Below the pieces are notes generated by a model that had not been told where the DNA came from, ran no database searches, and saw only the letters and a list, made by a program, of their open reading frames with translations. The position numbers were made by a program, and so were the translations under genes. DNA of 29,836 nt from Pezizomycotina sp. ARF18 (lineage: Eukaryota > Ascomycota). Where the stretch lies: the NCBI GenBank assembly GCA_002224055.1, contig AZLU01000174.1:60227-90062 (forward strand). The letters run 5' to 3'. Each line of letters begins with the position of its first letter. Positions within the stretch are counted from its first letter, which is position 1. Shown here in pieces: positions 11,704 to 21,885 of the stretch.

Positions 11704-12062
11704 ACCGTCGTATATAATCGTGATAGAATCTAGAGAATTCAAATACTTACTACAGTGCACTATCACTGCCTAATTTGTGAAACATCCAGCTAGCTGCAGG
11801 GCACTCTTTCGTTCTAGTAAGTAGTAGTTTGGGTCTGAGACTCGTGAGTGTCGCTATATGTATATAGGTATTTACATGCCACCGTATATAATCGTGGCCT
11901 AGAATCTAGAGAATCTTCAAATACTTACTACCAGTGCACTATCACTGCCCTAATTTGTGAAACATCCAGCTAGCTGCAGGGCACTCTTTCGTTCTAAGTA
12001 AGTAGTAGTTTGGGTCCTGAGACTCGTGAGTGCTCGCTATATGTATATAGGTATTTACATGC
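11704..12062. repeat. Two-copy tandem repeat, unit about 177-182 bp
   Basis: Copy 1 is about 11704-11880 and copy 2 is 11881-12062. A third start, ACCGTATA, follows at 12063 and then diverges. The copies read alike throughout, for example CATCCAGCTAGCTGCAGGGC and ATGTATATAGGTATTTACAT. I count about eight differences, almost all one- or two-base indels (often a C present or absent), with at most one substitution. No coding potential spans the unit. The pattern is either a real recent duplication blurred by sequencing error, or a false duplication made during assembly. Confidence 0.9.
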
Positions 12063-12382
12063 ACCGTATATGCTGACTGCTGCTGCAAAGTGATAGTTGA
12101 TGGATATCGCTTCATCACGGCTACCGGCTTTTCGGTTTCTTAACGATATTTTTTGGGGTGGTAACCATGCAACGAGCTTTGAGGAAAAAGCAAAGTTGAC
12201 GAAAATCAGGGGTGACCCCATGCCATGTGGGACGATATAATACTTACTTAATTGAGGCTTAACTTTTTATTATTTTTATTTTTATTTTTATTTTATTTAT
12301 TATTATTTATTCCTTTATTTTATTTTTCTTAGGTGAAAGAAAGCAGAACTGCTCAAAGCGCTTCCAAACCGCTCAGCTTCCG

Positions 12383-12405
12383 AGAGCTCCTCTTCGTAGC
12401 TCTCT
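12383..12405. repeat. Short inverted repeat (GAGAGCT / AGCTCTC)
   Basis: A 7-bp perfect stem around a 9-nt loop, ahead of an A21 tract (12415-12435). As RNA it would form a small hairpin. There is no gene close upstream on plus for which it could be a terminator, so its meaning is open. Confidence 0.4.
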
Positions 12406-12414
12406 ATAAGCCAT

Positions 12415-12481
12415 AAAAAAAAAAAAAAAAAAAAAGGGAATACTTAACTTCAAAGAAGTATTTCAGAAAAAAAAAAAAAAA
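12415..12481. repeat. Paired poly-A tracts (21 nt and 15 nt)
   Basis: A21 at 12415-12435 and A15 at about 12467-12481, separated by about 31 nt of mixed sequence. They resemble the other A/T homopolymers of the gaps. Confidence 0.75.
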
Positions 12482-12852
12482 TTTCAGATCGCCACAAAGT
12501 CGTAGGAGATTCCGTTGTCAAGAGGGGAAGAAGCGAAAAACAAACTTTTAAAGAAGAGGACAAACGGAAGAAAAAGGCGCGGTAGTCGCAACATTCCGAT
12601 TGACAGACCCTTTTGCGTGGGGGTCCAAAGTTCGCCTGACGACAAGACAACGCAGAACACAGACAATAGCACCAAAAAGCCATGGCGCAAGAAGTCGAGA
12701 ATTCCAGATATCCGCATTCCCTGTGAGTAGAAGATCATTTTCACCAGCCAGTATTGCTGTAAGGGAGCAGAAAAGAAAAAAAAATTCTCTCGTCAGAACA
12801 TTGGCCGTTCTTCTTAACTTCTAGAAATATCAATGGGGTTAATGATGTCCTG

Positions 12853-13049
12853 CTAGAACTTTTAATATTCCTCTACCACTCCTCGACTCGCAAGCGCCAT
12901 ACATGAAGCGCTCATAGTCGACAGGGAGCTTTCGATCAACTTCAAAGCTGCGACAAGCGAGGGTGCTAAGGGTTTCGGCGAATGGCTGCAATGGAGAGCT
13001 TGAATTTAGTCCTGAGAGTCTGTGGAGATGCTGTGACGATAGAAGCCAT
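12853..13049 (-). CDS. Possible small protein with presequence-like N-terminus (weak)
   Basis: From ATG at 13049 the minus strand reads MASIVTASPQTLRTKFKLSI and then AAIRRNP before a stop. With one base shift a further 42 codons stay open (beginning STLACRSFEVDRKLPVDYER). The first 27 residues are rich in Ala, Ser, Thr, Arg and Lys and lack acidic residues, like a mitochondrial presequence. I do not recognise a family. Since single-base indels are common here, the shift is not by itself disqualifying, but chance is a fair alternative. On the plus strand the same region can be read as the second exon of another candidate (see findings), and both cannot be right. Confidence 0.2.
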
Positions 13050-13425
13050 GGAAAGGAGCTACGAATAGGATAAACCTATATGTTCTCAATTACTTGCGCT
13101 TTTCTTTCTTCCCCCAGGACCATAGACATTCAGAAGTTCTTCGGCGTTTAAGTATCCAGTGTGTGGTTTTGTAGCATATTTCATGGTCGTTTAATATATC
13201 TTTTCGTGATGAAGGCGAGGGGTTTTTTTTCTTTTCTTTTAGGTTTGGCTGCATAGTAAGCTATACGCTTATTGCCTCCAGTCCTAGACGACAAGGATTT
13301 TATGCGGGGAATCATCAGCTCCTATAATACCCACTAGAATCATCTCTATGGCGACTTTGTAGCCTGAGACAAACGGAATCAGTTTACAAACCAATACTCT
13401 ATAGAGTAAGATATAAAGTAATCAA

Positions 13426-14535
13426 AATGCTGCCCAACATCAGTTAAAAAGGCTCGAAATTTACCTACCCTCAAAGCCGAAAGCACAGATTATAGCTCGT
13501 TTACACACGGAGAAGTCAACGCGCTTGTTGTGTTTCTGAATGGCCTTGGACTTCCTCAAAGCTCTTGGTATCCTGTCATTAACGACGTCTTGGAGAGTAA
13601 ATTTTTCGATAAGAAACTACCAAGCTTTCTGACGTACGACCGTTTTGGGCAAGGTGAGACAACTACGATCGACCCGCTGGATGAGGGGAAAGAGCCGGGA
13701 AAGGTCACGACTTAGCAGATGTCACAAGGGACCTCAAGGAGCTTATCGCATATGTTTCAAAGTCAGAACTCGGCAGCAGAAAGATGTCCCATTGATTCTC
13801 GTGGCGAACTCGATCGGATGTTCTGTAGCTCGATACTTCGCGGAAACGAACCCTGGGCGGGTATCGGATATTGCTTCTAGACTCGACCCTCGCAAACTCC
13901 GACTTTGTCTCGATATACCCCGACACCACTGCCCCAGGTTTCGATGAAGCAACATTACCGGGTGCATTGACGGCCGGAGACGTCGCCAGAGCTAGAGAGG
14001 CTATCGGCAAGGTCTTCCTCCCGACGGTGCCGAATAAAGAAGGGTTCTGGAGGGGCAACCAGGCGGCTTATCTACCATTTAGCGACGGGCCGAAGCTAAA
14101 GGGACCAGGTGGCACCGGACTGTGGGTTACGGTGATGGGTCATGATTTTGAGGTCTTCGCAGAAGAAACTACGAGGGTAGGGAGGAATTTTACGTCTCTC
14201 GCACTTTCCGCTCATATACACAAATAAGCACGTAATATGGTGGGGGTTGTTCCTTTTTGGCCGGATCTGAAACTAAAAAGCGAACCCTGTGCTGCAGATG
14301 CCCGGTGTCGTACGGGAGATTGCCGTCTATTACACAAACCCGTTTTGGCACCGATTCAACCAAGACCTTGTCAAGATAACCGACGCGGGCAAAGCGGGGT
14401 CCTGTTATCGCTGAGGGAGCAGGTCACTTTATCCAGCAAGGGCGACCTGATTTGGTAGCCGACGAGCTACGTAATATAATAACCAACGTATTTTCTCACG
14501 AGCCCCAGGTCATGAGCTTTCTAAAAAAATCGTAG
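13426..14535 (+). CDS. Alpha/beta-hydrolase fold protein
   Basis: Predicted hydrolase of unknown substrate. After a likely ATG at 13426 (one base out of phase), the plus strand reads ESTDYSSFTHGEVNALVVFL then NGLGLPQSSWYPVI, the first core strand and oxyanion-loop region of the fold. LTYDRFGQGET follows. The nucleophile elbow reads LILVANSIGCSVARYFAE (about 13795-13850), so the usual G-x-S-x-G is A-N-S-I-G. A middle cap-like segment reads GFDEATLPGALTAGDVARAR. Near the end RPDLVADELRNIITNV follows a GAGHFIQQG-type catalytic-His context (about 14410-14475), and the stop is TAG at 14533-14535. At least four frame changes are needed. I see no signal peptide and no certain intron. Related sequences are common in moulds as uncharacterised hydrolases, so I give no gene name. 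Confidence 0.75.
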
Positions 14536-14788
14536 TCGTCATGATATTTCGATTAGGGTCCTGGAGATAGGATAAGAATATCGTATTTTTATTGTTTATT
14601 TCTTTCTAAATGGACATCGGCGTTATCGTTGGGAGTTAAACTTACGCCGTACCGAAGCCTCGGAAAATAACAAATTGGGCCGACAATGACGCCAGGGGAG
14701 ACCAAAAGCCTCAAAATTTTGCATGGGAGCACACGCGTGCAAGTACATTTTCATGCTCCACCTAAAAAGAAAAATAAAGTATTGGTAG

Positions 14789-14811
14789 TTTTTTTTTTTT
14801 TTTTTTTTTTT
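14789..14811. repeat. Poly-T tract (23 nt)
   Basis: Uninterrupted T23 about 250 nt beyond the hydrolase stop codon. Confidence 0.8.
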
Positions 14812-15328
14812 AAAGCTGCTGTCCCAACATGTTCTTTACTTCATTCCCCCTTAGACTTGTATTGAATAATTTGTCCCTTTTTTTGCTCTCTATACGCTAC
14901 TGTCCAGCGACACCGATTTGACGTTTTACAGCACTAGTAGCAGTAGTATTTGCTAAGAAGCCCTTTAAATCTTTTTGAAACATCACTTAGGGGTATAAAT
15001 ATTTGCCATCCCCACATGCGCTTCTTACCGCCATCAGTTTGGGAGACCAGAAGTGTCCTGTGTCTTAGTATCTTCCAAACATCGAATTATTATTTTAATA
15101 TATTACTGTCGTCTTTTCTTTCTTTTTTTTTTTTTTTCCTTCTTAATTTTTTATTTCCTTCCCTCGACCCATCCATACTTTATTTGAATCAAAGGAGAGA
15201 ATTAAGTGAGTGGACTGAGCGCGCTCATTAAACGGTTTGCGTCTGCCTCGGCTTCTGATAAGGGGAAGAGTCGCCCGAAGGCTCAACAATTATCCTCTTG
15301 ACAGTATCTCCTACCGTAATAGCTACAG

Positions 15329-15352
15329 CTACAATTACAGCTACAATTACAG
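15329..15352. repeat. 12-bp tandem duplication (CTACAATTACAG x2)
   Basis: Two perfect copies of CTACAATTACAG, preceded by a partial AGCTACAG. It lies about 220 nt upstream of the lipase start, probably in its promoter or 5' UTR. Confidence 0.7.
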
Positions 15353-15573
15353 CTTACCACTCCTCCAATACCAACAATATCTTCGTTGCCGGGCACCTCC
15401 TTTTCGGCTTCAATATCAACAAGGCAATCGAGCGCCGTATATTTTGCCAACCGTAATCCAGCTTTGTATTTCGTATACCATAGAAACTACCAGCTCGACA
15501 ACTTAATTTTTAAACACACTTTTCGAAGAAATCGGTAATCAATCTACGGAGAAGCTTCAGGCGAACGGTCGAC

Positions 15574-17149
15574 ATGGCCCGGCTCTGCGGATCACCTTTG
15601 TGTTCTCGTTCATGGGTAAGTTCAATACCTCGAATCGCCTTTCCAGGATTCAACAAAAGTGTGGCATGGGATCTAATATTTTCTCTTTTTTCTTTTATTA
15701 GATTGTGGGGAAACCCCTCTCATATGGACTATATGGCCAATGCCATGAAGGCCAAGTACGACGATTCAAAATACACATACACGTTGCGGTTCAAAACAGC
15801 GGCAACTTCACCTACGATGGTATCGAGCGCGGCGGTGAGCGGTCCTCCGGGAGATTGAGGATCTGCTACAGGACTTTGCTAGCAAAGGCATCGAAATCAA
15901 AAAGTTTTCGCTCGTCGGATATTCCCTGGGTGGGCTCGTGTCCCGATACCTTGTTGGGCTGATGTATGCGAAGGGACTCTTTGATAAGATGACGCCGATT
16001 GTATGTAAAGGACTCTTTTCTTCCCCCATGACAGTATTGCTGCTCTGCCTTCCAGTCAGCTGCTAACGTATGCTCTAGAACTTTACTACCTTCGCAACAC
16101 CGCACCTAGGCGTTCGTACACCTCTGCTTGGAGTACATAATCGGATCTGGTAGTTTATTCCTGTAATAATACGCGCTATCAAAGCCTTCCCTCGCTAACT
16201 ATATTTCGAATTAGGAATGTTGTCGGTGCGAGGACATTGTCCGCGTCCGGCCGCCAGCTGTTTACGATCGACGACTTCCGTGGGACAGGGCGACCGCTCC
16301 TACACGTGATGGCCGACAGGAATCTCAACTTTTGGAAGGGTCTTGCTATGTTCAAGAATAGGTTCCTCTACGCCAACATCATCAACGATAGGTCTGTGAC
16401 ATACTACACCGCCAGCATGTCCCGCTTCGATCCGTTCGAGAAACTCGACAAAGTGACGCTGGACTACCTGCCTGGTTACGAAGACATCATTTTGGACCCT
16501 TCGAAGTCTCCTGTTCCGATAGACTCCTTGGGCGATGATTCTACATTGTCGAAGAAACGAGAAGAAGGAGAAGAGGTCAAAGGCAACTGTTGCTACCGGG
16601 GTTCCGTATTTTTGCTCTACGCTGTTCTCATCCCCGTCGGCATGTTCGTGTTCTTAGTGAACGCAGGCATCCAGTCGATCTCGTCCAGCAGACGCATCAA
16701 GCTCCACGACAAGGAACACAAGCATCCAACCATGGTGGAGGAACTGCAGGAGACGATGGATACCGTCATCGAGGGATCTGCCACCACGCTCAAGACGCCC
16801 AACATCTTCCGCCGGGTTCAAGACACCTAGATCCGGAGAAAGCTCAACGCCAACCCCCTCGTAGGAGATTCTGCGACGAGCTTGACCAAATTCCCTTCAC
16901 TGGACGAGACAACGGGTTCGCTGATGAGGCTCAAGTCGAAATCATCGGAGCACTTCCAAACACTCGCGCTGACGCCGCAGAGTTTGAGATGATCGACAAC
17001 ATGGACCGGCTCGGGTTCCGAAAGTTCTCGGTCCACATCCACAAGGTTAGACCACCACGCCGCGATCATGTCCGCCGGCCCGGCGAGAAGTTCCGAGGGC
17101 AAGGCCCGTGATTCGGCATTTGTTGGATGAACTTTTTGAGCTCGCCTGA
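15574..17149 (+). CDS. DUF676 serine esterase / lipid-droplet lipase, Lpl1/Rog1-like
   Basis: Predicted serine lipase related to yeast Lpl1/Rog1, which act on phospholipids or acylglycerols at lipid droplets and membranes. The start is probably ATG 15574 (one base out of phase), leading to SADHLCVLVHG. Intron 1 (15616-15701) splits the Gly codon before LWGNPSHMDYMANAMKAKY. NSGNFTYDGIERGGER and then FSLVGYSLGGLVSRYLVGLM give the GYSLGG nucleophile elbow. Intron 2 is 16001-16078 and intron 3 is 16150-16214, both with GCTAAC branch sites. After NFTTFATPHLGVRTP the long fourth exon carries LFTIDDFRGTGRPLLHVMAD and TYYTASMSRFDPFEKLDK, then a hydrophobic segment (about 16610-16670, SVFLLYAVLIPVGMFVFLVN) that is probably a membrane anchor. 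The conserved C-terminus EMIDNMDRLGFRKFSVHIHK is at 16987-17046 and the stop is TGA 17147-17149. At least four frame changes. Confidence 0.85.
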
Positions 17150-17539
17150 GCGTGAGGGGGAATTCTATAGAGAATTGATATCTCATATACTTCCCGATAC
17201 TGGTATCTAAGGAAGCTGGATTTTTTTTTTTTTTTTTTTTTTTTTTCCTTCCTCTCTTGAGCGTTTTATTAAGCAACCTTTTTTTCCCCCGCATTAAGCT
17301 ATGGTGTACTGGCGCCCTGTGCTTTGTAGTTTTCCCCCTTTTTTAACTATTGCTATAGATTTTCTTGTTTCCAGCAAAGCGTCCCGCTTTTAGTCACTAC
17401 TTTTTTGTGTTTCTTTTACCCATTCTTTTTCTCCTCCCCACACCAGCAACACTAGTTAGATACTGATTAGTTTTAGAATGCATCAGTGCACCATATAATT
17501 TAAATGGGACCTCAATCCTAGATTGTCACTCTAAGATTT
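17150..17539. other. Convergent 3' region with poly-T
   Basis: The shared 3' flank of the lipase (plus) and the BMT6-like gene (minus). T26 at 17221-17246 is the main landmark; the rest is T-rich with no coding signal. Polyadenylation of both genes must occur here. Confidence 0.6.
17221..17246. repeat. Poly-T tract (26 nt)
   Basis: Uninterrupted T26, 71 nt past the lipase stop codon. Confidence 0.8.
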
Positions 17540-18655
17540 CTACTCATACACCCTTAGCAGGCATCGCATGTTTTCGCAGCGGTAAAGGGTAATTAAAGTG
17601 ACCTGGACCTTTCTTCTTCCCAAGTTCCTCGGGCACTCGCACCATCTGGCGTCGTCGCCTCACAAACTTTGTTCCAGTGATCGTGGCTCCCCAACGTCCT
17701 GTCGAGAATGAAACCAGTCTGAAACATCACCGCCAGCAGCCTCGCCTTTACTCTGAGGTGTTTCAGCCGCTGAATCGTGTGCGCTTGTCCTTACGAACTA
17801 TCTAGGTTCTCGAACCCACCCGCCGAATCAACACCACTAGCAAAGGCTCCCGGCTTTTTAATTGTGGTGTGTAGCGTGAGGAAGAATTTGTCGCGGCGGT
17901 GGGGATTGCAATGTATAGTCCCCCGCGGTAAACAGGATAGTTTTATATCCGCCGCTTCCAACGAAGGTATAGAACAGTAGAGTCTAAGACGTCCGCCCTT
18001 TGAACGGTTGTTGAAAATGCAATGGCGAGAGGTGTAATGAGTGCTGCCTTTGCGGTTTAGATTCTTCAGTGGAAGAAATTTCGGTGTTTATAGAGGAATC
18101 ATTGAAAGCATCAGTGACCGCAGCGCTGCTGTTCTCCAGGCTGCTTCTGGCTCTGCCAGTATCTGAAGCTCGCCAATACGCCGAGCTGAGTTCCTAGCTT
18201 TGAAATCCTCCTGGCGGCGGCAAAACCGACGACTTCCGCCCCGCGCCTCCTCCAATGCACACAACTCTAAAACATCCTGGCGCTTGAACTTCTCGGTGAT
18301 GCGCTGCCCCCACCAACCTCCAACGACCATATCGCGGTATGCGAGAGCTCTAGCCGAGCTCCACCGCACAACATACGCCTCTAAATTCTCCTGCGAACCG
18401 AAAGCGGCGGCATAGTCGCGCTCGTACAGGTGACCTTTAACCCCGCTGTATCAGTTCCGTTACTGAAGAAGTAAAGAGCTGCTTGAATGTGACCAGAAAA
18501 AACTCGGGGATCAGGTAGGGAGGATCCGAGAGTGGGACATTGCTAGAGCAATCTTCTGTTGCTTTGCTGCTGCTGTTGCTAGCAGTCTTTGATGGTGATT
18601 TGGAAGTATGCTTCGTCTGCTTTGCTTTCTGCTTTGGAGGTTTCGAAGGAGGCAT
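17540..18655 (-). CDS. BMT6: BMT6-like 25S rRNA (uridine-N3) methyltransferase
   Basis: SAM-dependent methyltransferase expected to N3-methylate a uridine of large-subunit rRNA (yeast Bmt6, U2843), acting in the nucleus. From ATG 18655 the N-terminus MPPSKPPKQKAKQTKHTSKS is a basic, Ser-rich tail followed by YLIPEFFLVTFKQLFTSSV. Next, in another frame, is GHLYERDYAAAFGSQENLEA then YVVRWSSARALAYRDM (about 18430-18325), matching the family's conserved block. SAM motif I reads VCIGGGA then AEVVGFAAA near 18265-18220, one base short of GGGAGAE. Later KKPGAFASGVDSAG (about 17855) resembles the family's Pro-Gly/Val-Asp-Ser-Pro-Gly segment. The end YPL then ENMRCLLRVYE stops at TAG 17542-17540, like the family's terminal YP.xLENMRY. 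At least five frame changes; no intron is certain. Assigned from remembered family blocks, so the exact paralogue could differ. Confidence 0.65.
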
Positions 18656-18964
18656 TTATATACTCCTTGTATGAGGACATAAATATATATTCAGCAATGT
18701 AGGAAGTCTGATACAATTTGGCTGGGTAATTGAGCTATTGGAGCTGCGAATTGAGTTGAAAATTGTTCGTACCTTGCATGCTTATACTGCAGTCAAGTAA
18801 GCTTTTTTATGTCTTGGCAAAACCGACCCCACGCAAAATTTACGCGGAAGAAAAATTTTTAAACCACCCCACCTTTTGCTGAACTTCCCCACCACCCGAT
18901 CAATTCCGCTTCGAAAGGTCACCCATTAAGCAAAGAGAGTCACGGATTAACAAACAGAAACACA
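18656..18964. other. Divergent promoter region between BMT6-like gene and PHB1
   Basis: About 310 bp separating two divergent starts, so it must hold both promoters. TATA-like AAATATATA lies close to the BMT6 start (about 18682), and a CCACCCCACC-type C-rich motif lies nearer PHB1 (about 18864-18895). No gene is visible. Confidence 0.5.
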
Positions 18965-19960
18965 ATGACGACCGCATTAAATGCGATATACCGCCTCGCC
19001 GTGCCCGCCGTCGTCGCGTCTCCCTCTTCCAGGCGTCAATCTACGATTTAAGGGTGGAACGAGGCCGTAATCTTCGACCGCTTTGTTGGCGTAAAAGACC
19101 AGGTCATGAACGAAGGGACGCACTTCCTCATACCATGGCTGCAGAAGAGCATCATATACGACGTCAGGACGAAGCCTAGGAACATCAGCACGACTACGGG
19201 GAGTAAAGACTTGCAGATGGTCAGCTTGACGCTCAGGGTTCTGCACAGGCCGGAAGTTGCGATGCTGCCGAAAATTTACAGGTTGGCGAGACTGAATCAT
19301 TTCTCTTTTGGACTGCAATTAAATGTGACGTGGATTTTTTCTAAACTATTCTTTTACATTTACTCGTTTTTAGTCCCTCGGTCAAGACTACGACGAGCGT
19401 GTGCTCCCGTCGATCGGTAACGAAGTCCTGAAGCGATCGTGGCCCGCTTCGACGCCGCGGAGCTTATCACCAGCGTGAGCAGGTCTCCAACCTCATCCGT
19501 GCCGAACTCCTCAAGCGCGCCAACGAGTTCCAATCGCCCTGGAGGACGTCAGCATCACGCACTACCTTCGGCAAGGAGTTCACCAAGGCCGTCGAGCAGA
19601 AGCAGATTGCGCAGCAGATGCCGAGCGCGCCAGGTTCATAGTCGAGAAGGCGGAGCAGGAGAGGCAAGGTACGTCTTTTTTTTTTTTTTTTTCCTTAAGG
19701 AATTTCAGTGGTTGAACTGGAGATTATGGGGGACTAATGTTTGTGTAGCATCTGTCATCCGCGCTGAGGGTGAAGCCGAGTCGGCAGAGACCATTTCGAA
19801 AGCTATCGAGAAGGCCGGAGATGGTCTCATCCAGATCCGTAAGATCGACGCATCGAGAGAAATCGCACAGACGCTCGCCGAAAACTCGAACGTCACCTAC
19901 CTGCCCAACGGTGCGGACAAAGGAAATGGAGGCACCGGGCTTCTCCTTGCCCTGAGATAA
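18965..19960 (+). CDS. PHB1: Prohibitin-1 (mitochondrial inner-membrane scaffold)
   Basis: Phb1 assembles with Phb2 into ring complexes in the mitochondrial inner membrane that stabilise new proteins and restrain the m-AAA protease. The start ATG 18965 gives [18 protein letters not shown], the typical N-terminal anchor. The SPFH domain follows as [20 protein letters not shown] then [40 protein letters not shown] and [12 protein letters not shown]. Intron 1 is 19282-19373 with an unusual GTTGGC donor. Exon 2 reads [19 protein letters not shown], then, in broken frames, the coiled-coil part up to [12 protein letters not shown]. Intron 2 is 19669-19748 (GTACGT...TAG) and contains a T17 tract. 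Exon 3 reads [39 protein letters not shown] and ends TGLLLALR with TAA at 19960. Frame changes lie at about 19018, 19435 and 19480-19630. Confidence 0.95.
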
Positions 19961-20647
19961 ATTACTTACCTTTTTACAGTTTAGGAGGAGGGGTTATTCT
20001 TCCATTATTATTTCAGAAGAAGAAAAAATAAAAGGAGGAAATCGGTTATTATTATGATCCTCTGCGAGTTTGTACGTTTTAATAAGGCTGGAGGTTGCAC
20101 ACTTGCAAAGTTGCAATTTCATATCCAATGCTATTTTCAAGAATAGCGAAATGTTTAGTAGCTGTCTCTTTAAGGCTCTACCAAGCACCACTGTATATAT
20201 ATACATATCTGCCTCGGAACAAAAGGAGAGATACGCCAAGTACGTATATAAGTGATCTGATAAATCCGTGACTTGTCTGTTCAAGGAGGTTCAAATATCG
20301 GGCTTCCAGACTAACATGAGAGCGCAATTGGACTAACGTGAAACTTGAATAGTATATTATTATAATACATCTTTGAAGTTATTATATTCTACTTTCAAAG
20401 CAAAGGGAATCTATAAGGTACAATCACGGTGTGCAAGAAACTAAAAGGCACTTCAGCGAAGGGAGGAAAAAAAAAAGAAAAGCACAACAGCGATTGCCTT
20501 TCAAGGCCGACAAGGAAATAGATAACCATAAAAGAAAAGACGCACACGCCTGCTGGAATCATAACTAAAGAACTGGACTTTCGGTCTGGCCATACCGGTA
20601 AGCGATGATATTGCTACGGAACGTATCTTCGAGAGCGCACGAAATGA
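19961..20647. other. Convergent 3' region between PHB1 and VMA6
   Basis: About 690 bp of AT-rich DNA holding the two 3' UTRs. A short TATATATATACATAT stretch lies near 20190. Short open frames on both strands carry no recognisable motif. Nothing else is seen. Confidence 0.5.
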
Positions 20648-21885
20648 TTAGAAACGCTTATGTAGTTCCCATCCTCTCCTTTTGGTTTTGTGCAATACAT
20701 TCAGCAATCCAAGTGATGTTACGGATTTCCTATGGGAGAATCATTTGTTAGCAGTTTTGATCTTTTACTACATATAAGGGATCAAAGTACTTTATAATTT
20801 CTTACCTGCTCTTGAAGTTTGAGCCAGGCATACACCACAGCATAAGTGAACTGCTGAGTGAAGCAGCCTTTCGCGATCTCCATCTCTTTCCTGTAAAAGA
20901 GGTCTTCAAGGCTCTGGCTGTGTGTTCCCATACCGACGCTACCTCGGCATTCTCGAAGAAAGACTTGTACTCGCCGATGCCTCCACCGCAAGCTGACACC
21001 TTCGGGTCTCCGCTCTACTGAGCATGAGGTTTCCTTCCGGGTGGAGCTTCCCGATGCTCGGATACAGTTTCTTTCGGTCCTCTTTGCGCAGCTCGGTGCC
21101 AACGAGTTCAGGGTGATATTGATGGACCTCCTATCTGCCTCGAACCCGAGGATTTCCGCCATAAGTTCCGCCGTCGGGTTCCCCTCAACTCCGGATCCGT
21201 CGTGCAGAACTCGTGAAACGCCTCCAGGTAGCTCTTGTACAGCGTGTTCCTGACAATCTCGATATTCAATTTCGTCCAGGTCCGACGATGTGAGGTTGCT
21301 CTTGAAGAATGCGGCCAAGGGTGTTTCCACGAGTACGGTGTTGTACAGTTCGTCGATGTTCGTGGCGACACAGAGGACCGGCATGGTCTCAAACCAGCCT
21401 AGCGGGTGACAGCGATCCAGCAACTCGCGGGTATCCCTTTCGTGGAGGGTGCGGTGATCAAAAGCGCGACGTTGTCGATCATGTACGCATACGTAAGGAA
21501 ATCATGAACTTCGCGAGCGATCCCGTAGCTGGGCCCTGACGTAACGGAACTCCTCGATGAGCTTATCGGTGGCTTTGTTCGCAATAACGGAGGTGAAAGC
21601 GGCGAAGGAACATTTGCCAATTGGTTCCGTAAGAAGGAGAGAGCTGTAGTTTTAGGTCTATAGGGAAGATGGGGAGAATAATATAAATGTAAGCTTTCCA
21701 TAGATCGCTGGAATCCGTCTGGATATGGCTTTGGAGGGAAAAAAGACGACAAAAAAGGGAATACCTTCAAGGGTCTCGCATTGTGTCAAATTCGAATTAA
21801 TTGGATGTTGTCAACAGAGAGTTCTTGTACCCGCGCCGACTCCTTCAATATAGCCAGCGTGAACGTTAAAGAATAAGGCCTCCAT
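20648..21885 (-). CDS. VMA6: V-type H+-ATPase subunit d (V0 sector)
   Basis: Subunit d is a soluble V0 component on the cytosolic face of the vacuolar proton pump, linking the central rotor stalk to the c-ring. The start ATG 21885 gives [16 protein letters not shown], the family's hallmark N-terminus. The first intron is 21764-21658 and joins QCETLE to [22 protein letters not shown] and then [20 protein letters not shown] with [13 protein letters not shown] follow. [11 protein letters not shown]-type sequence is really [18 protein letters not shown] in another frame. [14 protein letters not shown] then leads to [20 protein letters not shown] and [16 protein letters not shown]. The last intron (20805-20730) joins this to [19 protein letters not shown], and the family-typical end (YISVF after one indel) stops at TAA 20650-20648. 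Expected length is about 360 residues. At least six frame changes. Confidence 0.95.

Larger units (their letters stand above)
10291..13425. other. Gene-poor stretch with low-complexity DNA and a tandem repeat
   Basis: About 3.1 kb between divergent genes. In order: the CDC14 5' flank (10291-10560); A/T-rich low-complexity DNA (10570-11340); mixed sequence with the two-copy repeat at 11704-12062; a second T/A-rich block (12260-12480); and a more GC-balanced part (12500-13425) holding only weak gene candidates. Long unrelated frames of Phe/Leu/Tyr codons at 10781-11284 are by-products of TTTATT-type repeats. Confidence 0.5.
14536..15573. other. Intergenic region between two plus-strand genes
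   Basis: About 1 kb holding the hydrolase 3' flank and the upstream region of the lipase. It includes T23 at 14789-14811, T15 near 15123, a pyrimidine-rich run (15115-15180) and a duplicated ACAATTACAG unit (15329-15352). A frame at 15237-15506 (89 codons) has a Tyr/Asn/Ser repeat caused by this duplication; I do not call it a gene. Pyrimidine-rich tracts are common in fungal core promoters, which would suit the lipase start at 15574. Confidence 0.5.

Noticed and set aside
11704-12062. CRISPR-like or retroelement LTR interpretation of the direct repeat
   Set aside because: There are only two abutting copies, no spacers, no internal coding region, and no TG...CA ends with target duplications; this is a eukaryotic genome.
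16827-17294. A 155-codon minus-strand frame
   Set aside because: It is antisense to the lipase C-terminus and includes a poly-Lys run from the T26 tract.
17800-17825. A GGTTCTCGAACCC stretch resembling a tRNA B box
   Set aside because: No matching A box or cloverleaf arms, and it lies inside the BMT6-like gene.
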